A DNA stretch of 64,000 nucleotides, taken from an uncultured Eggerthella sp. Its GTDB lineage: Bacteria > Actinomycetota > Coriobacteriia > Coriobacteriales > Eggerthellaceae. The notes under the pieces were generated by a model that worked only from the letters and a program-made list of their open reading frames with translations, ran no database searches and was not told where the DNA came from. Shown piece after piece: positions 21,611 to 32,300 of this stretch. Within the stretch, counting starts at the first letter, position 1. The number at the start of each line of letters is the position of its first letter. A program made the translations under genes and the position numbers. The stretch lies in the NCBI GenBank assembly GCA_905203045.1, contig CAJKUH010000001.1:124001-188000 (forward strand), written 5' to 3'.

Positions 21611-22339
21611 GTGAGCAGCGCAGATACCCATTTGAACACCGCCAAAGAATGGATCTACGAGCATCGTGGCCCCATCCTTGCCGTTTTCGCGATAATCGCT
21701 GCGGTGTTGCTGCTTTTGGCCTTAACGCTTTCCTGGTTCCTAACCAACAGCGAGCTTTCTACGGTTGGCAAAGTGGATGCTCCCGCCGACCTTAAGATCT
21801 TGGGACCCAATGAAACCGCTGCGGAACAGCTGGACCTTACCTATGACGCTGATTCTGATGATTCCAAAACCGAAGAAGGCAAGGTCGTTCGTCGTCGTGC
21901 CTTCTGCGTGGAAAGCGGGCAGAAGGGCTTTGAGCTGCAGGTGGCAAATACTACCAACATCAATGGGCTGGATGTCCATGTATACCGTGTAAGGGTGAAC
22001 GACAAGGATGCCCCTGGCGATGTGGTTGGGTACGACGGGCTGAACCAAAAGTACTCATGGTCGAAAGGCGAAGAAGTAAAGGAATTTAAGCCCCTCAATG
22101 AGACTAGTGCGGGCAGCGGTCTGGCAACTAAAGACTCCATGAACTATCAAGACGTGCAGAAGAATGCTGCTCCTCTTTATCGTTCAGTGACGTTTAATGC
22201 CGACGACCTCGACAAAGGTAAAGATGGCAACCCCGCTGACGCAACCAACTTCATCATCGAATGCTCGTGGCCCAAAAGCGAGAACAGTAAAGAATCCGAC
22301 GTAGCGTATTTGATCGCAAAGTCGGCATCGGCGCAGTAG
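21611..22339 (+). CDS. Membrane-anchored surface protein 2 of the giant-protein locus
   Basis: A 242-residue protein with the same plan as its neighbour: a head of about 18 residues, a TM helix (about 19-40) ending in LSWFLTNSELSTVGKVDA, then an acidic extracellular domain. The shared W-F-L-x-N-S motif just outside the membrane links it to protein 1. GTG 21611 follows AGGGGG and lies three bases after the previous stop. The extracellular part (PADLKILGPNETAAEQ) suggests a beta-sandwich subunit. It may be a pilus-like, matrix or chaperone partner of the giant protein; this is inference. Confidence 0.72.
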   Translation: MSSADTHLNTAKEWIYEHRGPILAVFAIIAAVLLLLALTLSWFLTNSELSTVGKVDAPADLKILGPNETAAEQLDLTYDADSDDSKTEEGKVVRRRAFCVESGQKGFELQVANTTNINGLDVHVYRVRVNDKDAPGDVVGYDGLNQKYSWSKGEEVKEFKPLNETSAGSGLATKDSMNYQDVQKNAAPLYRSVTFNADDLDKGKDGNPADATNFIIECSWPKSENSKESDVAYLIAKSASAQ

Positions 22340-22354
22340 CAGGGAGGGGAAACT

Positions 22355-23335
22355 GTGCTCGAAAACCACAAGGGCAAATATCAGGGCAAGCATGCTCGCC
22401 AGCCCGAGGAAAAGCAATCGCTTACGGCATCGCTGAACGCTGCCGTGGACGGAGCAGCTACCACTCCGCAAAAGCGCAAGGCGCTGTGGGTTGGTGCGTT
22501 TGTGCTAGTTATTGCCGCACTCCTGCTAGGTGCAAGCCTTACCTACAGCGCATTCAGCGCAAACGATCATTTGAAGGCCGTTCCCGTAACCGGCGAATCG
22601 CAAAGCCTGTTTGCTTCCGATGTGCTTACCTCCTACGGCAGCACCGCCGCCGACCCTGTTTCTCGTAACGTGACAGTAGATACCAGCAAAGAAAGCTGTT
22701 CGTTCACCTTCAAGATCTACAATTGCCTGCTCGACGACCCTAACGTGTTCAACGACAAAGAAGTGGTTTACGCGCTGAGCGTTGATGCCAAGACCATCGA
22801 CGGAACGGAAACCATCGACGCAAGCAAATGGTCTATTAGCCCGGCGATTGGCAGCAAAGTGGAGTTGCCTGGCACCAAGGGCGTGATCAACGCCTATACC
22901 ATTACGCTCGACAAAGACCTGGTCGATAAAGCAACATTTACCATCAAGGCCACAGTCGACACGGCCAACAGTCCCGGCACAAGCATCAAATGCCTTGCCG
23001 CAAAGGTAACCCCTGCCCAGCGCGCTGATGTTAAGGCGGCATCGGTTACGGGTGCATGGGTCGACGGAGCCGATGGCGTTGACAGCTACGATGCCTACAA
23101 CTACCGCGTTACGGTAACGGGCAAAAGCCAAACCGTAGCGCTTACCTGGGGAAGCAAGGTGGAACTCGACCCCTTCTTCGAAACGAACCATCCAGGGTGT
23201 TCGGTTGATCGAAGCGCTCATAAAGCAACCTTTACTGCCGAACCGGGCTCCGAAATAGTCAATTTCTATCGTGTGGGAAGCGAAAAACCCAGCAGTTGGG
23301 ATGATATTGGCGTTTCGGTTTCGGGAAGCAACTAA
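22355..23335 (+). CDS. Membrane-anchored surface protein 3 of the giant-protein locus
   Basis: A 326-residue protein with a basic/polar head of about 47 residues, a TM helix (about 48-68) ending in LTYSAFSANDHLKAVPV, and a beta-rich extracellular domain with several Cys (ESCSFTFKIYNCLLDD; IKCLAAK; PGCSVDR). GTG 22355 sits six bases after GGGAGGGG. The membrane-exit region again resembles SipW-type signal regions (Y/F-x-A-F). Length and order place it as the third minor subunit ahead of the giant protein. No family recognised. Confidence 0.72.
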   Translation: MLENHKGKYQGKHARQPEEKQSLTASLNAAVDGAATTPQKRKALWVGAFVLVIAALLLGASLTYSAFSANDHLKAVPVTGESQSLFASDVLTSYGSTAADPVSRNVTVDTSKESCSFTFKIYNCLLDDPNVFNDKEVVYALSVDAKTIDGTETIDASKWSISPAIGSKVELPGTKGVINAYTITLDKDLVDKATFTIKATVDTANSPGTSIKCLAAKVTPAQRADVKAASVTGAWVDGADGVDSYDAYNYRVTVTGKSQTVALTWGSKVELDPFFETNHPGCSVDRSAHKATFTAEPGSEIVNFYRVGSEKPSSWDDIGVSVSGSN

Positions 23336-23390
23336 CGCGTAGTGCATGTGCGCCCCAGGCGGGGCTGAAAATAGAACGAGGTTTAATTAG

Positions 23391-26300
23391 ATGAGATCGG
23401 CAAAGGGCATTATCACCGCCTGCCTTACCGCAACCATGGTTTTCCAAATGTTTGCGCCATCAACTGCCGCCCTGGCGGCGGAAGTGGATGCTGCATCGAG
23501 CATTGCCGCCTACGCGGGCAGTGGTTCGGGCGCTGTTGAGGGCGCAGAAGGCGCTGGTTCTGCATCGGGCGATGGCAATTCCTCTTCTTCCGCAAGCGGT
23601 ACGCCTGCTGCCGGTGGGACAGAATCAGGCTCTTCGTCTGCTGATTCTGGTGAAAACACCGGGTCTGCTGACGGTGCCGGCGGCGGGAGCGCGACATCTG
23701 GTTCGGAATCGTCTGCTGCTGGCAGCGAATCGGCGAATGCCGGCGCTGCTCAGGGCGATGTTGCGCAGGATGCTGCAGCAAACGAAGATGCTGCTCAGCA
23801 GGATGAAGCTTCAACAGCGGCCACCGGCGCAACTATCACTACGCTTAAGGGCCTGCAGGATGCTTTGGCAATAGGCGACAGCGGAAGTGCAACGGGAACG
23901 GGCGATGTTGCCGATACCATCACGGTTAACGATTCCAGGGCACTGATCGTAATCTCGAACACCGATCCGAAGATTTATCAGAACGCGAAAATCGTAAAGG
24001 GCGGTTCAACCGGTATCGGTTTCGATGTAAGCGCGAAGACCACTGATGGATACGAATTCCAGGGGTTTGGCAGCGATGCCTATCCCTTCAAGGGAAGCAT
24101 CGAAATTGATGGTTCTATCGGTACGGCAAGGACGTTTTACAACAATATTGAGCTGTCCGACGCCAATGCAACCGCAAAGCTCACCTGGAAGGGAATTAGC
24201 TGCGAGCCGATTGTTGCTAATAAAGTAACAGGCAACGGAAAAACGCTCGACGCTCAGGTTGCCATTGCCGACCCGGCGAATGCCACTAATGTAAAAGCGG
24301 AAGATCCTGGCATCACTGGTTCGATTCCTGGCATCACTGGTTCGATTCTTGGCTCAAGTTTAGGCGTCCTTACCCTAAAAGCTTCGTATTCGTTTACCGG
24401 CACGCGTAAAGGTGTTGGCATCAACCCGCAAACCGGCAATGCGGGCTTGCTCGTTAATACCGTGGAGAACGGTGCGCTTACCATCGATAGCGTAACGGGT
24501 CTTGAGAACGTAGCGGGTACGCCTACGGTTTCGGCTGCGGCTGCAAACGGTTGCGCGGGCGGCCTAATCGGTTGCGTTAACGATGGCGCTTCGGTTTCTG
24601 TTAACAATTCCATTGACGTTTCGGCCTTCACAGTTTCCACCTCGGGTGATAACGGCTATGCTGGTGGCTTTATCGGCAAGGCTACGAACCTTACGCTTAC
24701 CATTCCCGACAACGTTTCCATCAAACCTGCCCAAAAAGTTGGTTCGGCAAGCACTACGTATGCGGGTGGCGCGTTTGGTTTCGTTTCGTTTGCCGGGGAA
24801 TTCACGGTTAAGCAGAGCTTATTTGATTTTGGCGATGCGGTAATCCAGCTGGGCGCAACCAAGCGTGCTGGCGGTTTGTTCGGCTCGCTCGATGTGACCA
24901 AAGGTGATGTAACCGTTCAAGGTGGCACTTATAAGAGTAAGCTGACTGCTGGCGCTGATAATTCTAGAGCTGACAGCGGCGCAAGGCGCGGAAGCTATGG
25001 CGGTTTGGCGGGCAACGTGTACAGCACCGTTGCCGATTCTATGCGTGCGTTGGTGGTTAACCGCAATAACGACAATAACAATTCGGCGGTAACTATTGAA
25101 ATAGAACGGGCAAGCAATCTGTGCTATGTCGGGGGTGTTGTTGGCTATTTAGGGGACAACAGCACCAAGGTGGGCAATGCGGCAGCTGTGCTTAATGGCG
25201 TTCAGGTAGCTTGCCACGGCAGTGCAAAGCCCTATACCGGCGATGGCAAATATGGTGGCGCTATTGGTGTAGTCGACAACAGCAATATCCTCGATGTGCG
25301 CGATTTCAAACTCAGCACTGATGGCAAAATCGGCGAAGATACCGGTGGCTCCGCTGGCATTGCCGGCTCTGCTTGGCAGGGCGTTATCAAGTTCAGCGGC
25401 GTAACCGATCTGTCGGGCGCGAAATTTGCCGACAGTGATAGCTCAGCGCAGTTGGTCTACCAAAACCACAATGCTCTTATTTTTGCTGCTGGCAGTGGCA
25501 GTGATAGCAATGCCAACGCAACCAATGCAACAGGGTGGAAGTTCGTTCGTTCGAGCGAAAAAACCAAAACGGACGATATTCACGATTACGGTGAAGTTAT
25601 CCGTTTGGGCAATGGTTTAAGCGGTAACCTGGTTTCGGTTGATAAAGATACCCACAAGCTTGTGCTGTCTTCCGCCCTTAATAAGTCGAGCGATGGGTAC
25701 ACCCTAAGCAGTGCCGACGATTTCGCTAAGATGGCAATCACGTGGCAGACGTCCGGCTATTACTCCATGGTAAGTGGGGTAAGCGGCGCTTCTGCTCTTG
25801 CATTGGCAACCATCGAAATTGCCGACACTATTAACTTGGCGGGCACCGGCTTAACGGGCTTTACCAAAGACAACGCAGATGGCGCAGGCGTTTTCAGCGG
25901 AACGCTTAAAGGCTCGGGCACCGTAAACCTTGCCGTTGGCGAGCCGTATGGTGTGCGTGATGATAGCGCTATTTCCTCAGATGACACGAGCGACGGCAAC
26001 GGCAAAATCTATCGTCATGCCCGATTGGGTCTGTTCGCAACCGTTCAGGGCGCAATCGTTCAAGGCGTGACCATCGGCGGCACCATGAGATTCGAAAATG
26101 GGACCGCTATCGATGCAGGTGCTTTGGCGGGAACGATGTCTGGCAACGTAAGCCTTTCGGGCGCAACGTTTAATCCGTCGATTGCCTACAACGCGTCCTA
26201 TTCTGGGGATAATAAAGTTATGCAAGTCGGTGGCATTGCGGGTAGCGTATCTGATGCTGCCACAGTGACCTTTGACTCCAATACACAAGCAAAAGCCAAT

Positions 26301-29300
26301 ATAGCGTCGAGGGCAAATATAAACAGCTCCGACCTAGTTCAAAGCAAAGCTGAAACACGTGTTGGCGGAGCTATTGGCTATGTAACAAAAGACAAAGCCT
26401 CAACCTTTTCTGTTGCTGGCTTGACCATTAGTGGCAGCGTGACCGCTGGCGATAGCGATAGCGGCAAGGCTGCGCAAATCGGTGGTTTTATTGGCTCGAT
26501 AGGTCAGGGGGATGGCAACGTCCTCAAAAACGTTACGATCACGGGGCTGGTCTATAACGATTTCAATATGTCCGTTGGCCACAATGGCGATCGCCAAAAC
26601 GGGGCTGGTGGCTTGCTCGGCTATAGCTGGGGCAATGCTATCGTCACGATTGGCCTCGAATCTGCCAGCAACTATGCCCTTACTGCCAGCAATACGAGCG
26701 CTACCGCCAACAATGCTACTGAGTTTGGCGGCTTGCTTTATGCCATGAGTGGCCATTTCATCATTCAGGATAAGGCTATCGATATCTCAGGGGCGAGCCT
26801 TAGTGCCCCTTCCGCCACCTCGTTCGGCGTTCTCCTTGCCCGCGGAGCGAGCGATAACACCTTTGGTGTTGAATCTTATAAGGGACTTTACCTCGAGGAT
26901 AGGGCCGAATGGGAAACGGCATATCTGGTTCCCGGAAATGGCAAAATCAGTGCATCCAATAATGTTCAAAACTTTGACGAATGGATTGCTCTTACGACAA
27001 AGACAGGGGGCACGACAAGCAGCGGTGGTTGCAACGCTGTGGTTTCCTTGCGCACAACAGGCGAAAAGCTTTACATGGGCAACGATGCTACCAAAGACAA
27101 TAGCTACCGAAACCGTACCGATATCGGAGAAAGCCACAAAACAAATCAAAATGTTCGCTATTACTACAATCTTGACCGATGCTTGAGAGAGGCGGTGCCC
27201 GACGGCAAGTATAAAGACTCAGATTCAGATACGCTGGTAAGGAATGAATCAGGGGGCCAATATTGGGCGAAATCACCGCAGGCTCTGATGATCTGGAGCG
27301 CATGTCGCTATGCGCCTGAAGGCATATATGAATACATCGCTCCTGGCTTGGGCTTCAAGAGCGGAAGTACGCTGCAAATAGGCAATACCAGTCCCGATGC
27401 GGCTTCTTATACCACCATGGATCTTGACGGCTACAGCTATTATCCAGTGGATGCGAACGGAGCTGTTTACATCAAGAACTCTACGATCAAATTCTGCTAT
27501 ACCGATATAAAAAACGAACAGGCATCTGCGGATAACAAGAGCAATGCCGACTTCACCCAGCATGCGAATATGCACCTGTCCCTCTTCCGTGCGGTGGCTA
27601 ATAGCTTCACCACCGAAAATCTGACGCTTTCCGGCTCAGTTGGCCGCGTGGTTAATGGCTCCGATCCAACGACTGGTACTGGAACCTCGAATTCGGGTGC
27701 GCTTATTTGCCGTTCGATAGAGGGATCTTCGAGCAGCATCGCAACGGTTTCCTTTACGAAAGGCTTGGTTCTTGACGGCTTGTCAGTTGACGGGGCAGAG
27801 AAAGGTGCAGATGTTTATGCTCCGTTGCTTATCAACGATTTTCGCAACTATGTAACACTGGATGTTCAGCAACTTTCGGTCAAAGAAAACTCGTATGGCA
27901 AAGATGGGAGCATGAAGCTCGCTGCAAGTAGTTTGTTCGGAAAGCTCGGTCTTGAGAACAGCGACCAGATCAATGCTTCATTGCATGACAACATTGAATT
28001 GCCAAGTCGCAAAGATCAAGGCCGCGGCATTTTTACGCGAGCCTCGTTTTTTGATTCGTTTGGGTACGGAGCGAACAACACGGGTTCTGCCAACTATATT
28101 TTCAATACGAACGATAGGGTAACTTATGGCGAGGAAATCGACTCGAAAGGTACCGAAGCTGGCAAGCAGCTTTGGTACTACGATGCGCCCGATTACGGTA
28201 ATGTAACCGCTTCCGATGGAAACTTGGTATCCGATGGGAGTATAACCGCCAATTCCCAGATCCCTCAATTTGGCAGTAAGTATCTGCCTTACGTTTACAA
28301 CAGGAATGCAGAAAAGCCTGCCTATCGCGAGATCAAGGTCAACCAAAAAGCAGCTCACTTGGAAACAGGTTGCGGAACCTATAGTGACCCTTATGCTGTA
28401 AAAAGCGCTCAAGAGTTGTATACACTGACCAACTACATCAACAGCGCCGACACTGCAGTTGATGGTTGGAGAATAACTATTACTACCGATCAAAACCAAA
28501 AGTGCACTCGCCGCAGCGATAAAAAGAGCGATTACGAGGCCACCTATCAGTTCAGTTATGCGGATGGCCGTATTTGGAAAAAGGTTGCTGGGTCGGCTGG
28601 TGTCAGCAGCCTGGATAACACCACGATGCACCTGTACGCCCAAAGTGCGTATTACAGCATCGAGCCCGCCGACACGGCGACCAAAACCATTGAAGTTGAC
28701 GCAAAGAGCTTTGGTGGATTTGGCAGCCGCGTTAATCCGTTCAGGGGTGTTATCGTTGGCAATTTAACGGGTACTGGTGAAAACGGGAAGATTGTCATCA
28801 AAAACGGGACAAGTATTGGTGACACCTCTAATTCGGGCATGATCTCGGGCTTGATTCCCTACAGCTATGGCAGCGTTATCAAAGACCTTGATGTTAAATA
28901 CGCGGCTGGCATTTCGACGGTAACGTATGCGGGCAAGGACAACGATGGTGTACCGAAGGCTTTCTTCGGCGGTGCTATTGGTTGCATCATGGGCGGCGAC
29001 AACATCATTGACGGCGTGAACGTAGAATCGACGCAGGTGCAATCTGTGCCTTCCGGTTCAGATGCGCTGTTGGCGTTGCTGGCGGGCGAAACTGACAACA
29101 GCAACCTGGTTCCCATCGGTGGCTATGTCGGCGCCATTGCTGGTGGCGGTGTCATTTTCCGCAACACGGATGGCTCATGGAATAAAGGTAATAACGATGG
29201 CAGGCTGTATAACAACCCGTATGTTGGCCGCGTGATCGATGGCTATGCCTTTAGTGAAGGCTGCGACATCGACAATGGAAATGACAACTATCGGATAAAC

Positions 29301-32300
29301 AAGCTCGATGATAGCTATGCTGGCCACGTTACAACAAGCGATACCTACATGGCTTACAACTGGTCGGTTAAGGTTAATGGAGTAAATCGGCAATGCAACA
29401 AAGCAGCGACGGTGCAAGTTGACGATGCCAAGGGGTTATTGATCCTTTCGGCAATTATCAACAGCGGTGCTGCTGCAGGTGCGGCAAGCACAAACAATAC
29501 GACTGTAAAGGGCTCTATCGGCGGCGCATTCCGTGGCTCGAAAGCATACGAAGGCCGGTCTTTCGACGATACGGCGCTTACTGCGAAGAAATACAAATTT
29601 GGAAACGAGCACTATGGGAAAGTGCGCAACGCAAGCTATAAACAGGTTGGTTCTGTGGCGGATGACGGGGAGTGGGCGTCTGCAAAGAAAGACGACACGC
29701 AAGCTCCGGGCAATCAGATCTGGCAGGGCCCGTTGGACAGCACTGATGCTCAGTACAACGCTGGCCAGATAAACTCACCGTATTTGGTGAAAAAGTATGC
29801 GAATTGGAATACTGGTTATGTGTGCGCATCGGGCCTTACCGGTGTAAACCTTACGTTCAAACAGGGTGAAACTTACGATATGACCAAATACGGTACAGGG
29901 TATTTGGGCCTTTCCGGCAGGTATTACTCCAATGCATGCTCTTCCGCCGATCGGGATACTGACAGGCAACGAATTTCCTTGCCTGTGGCGTGTATTACCG
30001 GCAATAATGCGACGATTAAGGCTAACTCCAATGTCGAAGAATACGTTAACGATGATTATGCGGTATCGGGTGTTGGTGCGTTGTTCGGCAACATAACATT
30101 TGCTTCTGATCATGTAAGTGAGAGTATTGCTGCGAATGATAGCGCGAATGTCACCAATCTTAATTTTGTCGACTGCAATGTTTCTCTTTCGTACGTTAAG
30201 CAAAATGGGAGTCCTGCAACCAATCAGACTTCAGATACGGTGCAGGTGGGTGCTGGCTGCCTTGCTGGAGTAACGTCCAATATTAGCTCGCAGACCAATT
30301 ACGGTGCGTACAAGAATGTTGCAATTGATCACTGTACCGTGAAAGGCGGAGCTAGCGCTGGAGGTTTGATCGGTTCCACAGGCTACATGACAATACGAGG
30401 TGCCGCCGATCTTACGAAATCTAAGATGGTTACTACCTCTTCTGTTGCTGCTCCGGTAAAGCTGACGGATTGTCAGTATAAGAATTTGTCGTCCATTACC
30501 GCGGAAGCAAATGCTGGTGGTTTTATCGGCAAGCTTGCGAATAGCGGTGGCTCGTCGTTTACTGTGGACGTTGATCAACTGAGCGATCCAGTTGGGTCGA
30601 ACTCGACGGTGCGTAGCACTTCTCGATGGGCGCAGAACAACGAGGCATGTACTGTTGGTGGCATGATCGCCCTCACGAATGCGCCGGTAACGGTCGGGAA
30701 TGCAACCGATATCTCTAATAATAAGAGAGTTGAAATCAGAGACGTTACTGTTACTTCAGATAGAGAGGACGGCGGCTTCGCGAACACGAGAGGTCTTGGT
30801 GGTGTTGTTGGCCGAGCGGAAAATGCGGTTAACGTCAACCATGCGTCAATTGAATCGACGAAAGACCCGACAGGGGAATCTCCGGCTTACTTTGGTTCGA
30901 TGGTCGCTTCAGCTCAGACTACAACCAGCGATCAAGGAAAGGATCGTTATATGAATGTCGGCGGTATTGTTGGCTGCACCGTCGGTAACGTTAATGTAAG
31001 CGATTGCGATGTATCAAAAATTAGAATAGTGGCACGCGAATGCTCGGGTGGCATTGTCGGCGTAATGGCAAACGAGTCCTATGGCAATCCTTACACGACT
31101 TTTACGGGGGATGGCTTGAACGTTGATTCCATCCAGGTTGATGGTGCCTATTCTGGCGGCATTTTGGGACAGGATACTTCCGCCAAGACCGTAAACGTTT
31201 CGAATTCAATTGTGAGGAATAGTGTTTTCAAGCAAAAAGGTTGTTGGTGGACCGATCACCCTGAAAAGCAGCATACGTATTCAGGCGGCATCATTGGCGA
31301 CACAAAGGGCTCGGTTAGCGCAACCAACATTTTGGTAAGCAAGAACACCTTCGAAGAAGCTAAATATCAGGGCTTGCTCTTTGGCGATGTTGCCACTGAC
31401 GATATTTCAGGCATACGCGTTGCTGGCGTTGATGTTGAATTGGCAAATGGCCAGAGAACGGAGAGTTCGCCGAAGGTAATGCACTACAGGGACAGTGGGT
31501 CCGTTTCTGCGGTGAACCAGAAGACGTACATTGCCTTTGGCCATTACAACGATGACCATGACACTGATGGTACTAATGGATCTGAGCTCTACAGCGATGA
31601 GCGCGCTGCTGACGGTTCGGAAGTCGCCGTTTCGGCTGCTTCGCCGTGGGTAACCACGAGCCCGATGGCAACCACAAGCACGAATAGCCCTCTTACCGTA
31701 AAGGCCTCAGATAGCGCTACCCCGAAGAGACTGTTTGGCGATGGTGCTGATGTGGATACGGCTGCAACAATCAAGAGCGAGGCGGGCACACAGGTTGGCG
31801 GCCATTACACCTATACCAATATTGGTGGCTGCAAAGACGGCATCTACCAGAACACAAACGACTACAATGCATCGACTTCCAGGAGCATGTTTAATACGTC
31901 TAACAGCGAATCGGCAAAACAGGCTGCTTCGGACTTCCCCGTTCTGCTGATTCCCGGCAACGACACTACTACGGTGACGAACTACCTGAATCTGGTTACC
32001 AACGGTGGCTTCTCCGATGCAGTGCGCCTTAACAGCGCTAACGGCACAAAGTACGTAACGGCTACGGCGGAAACGTTCCAGATTAATGAGAACAAAGAAT
32101 TCGTAAAGAGCGCGGATGCTCCTTCCCTTGCAGTGGTAAACAACGGAGCAAGCGATATGCAGTTCCGCGCCTCGCGCGATTGGGATAACGAAAAGGGTCG
32201 CTTCACGTTGCTTACCGTTACGTTCAACGATGGGGCAAACCATACCTATAAGGTGCAGGTGCCTATCGTGGTAAAGCGTATGCTGGAAATCAACTTTGCA

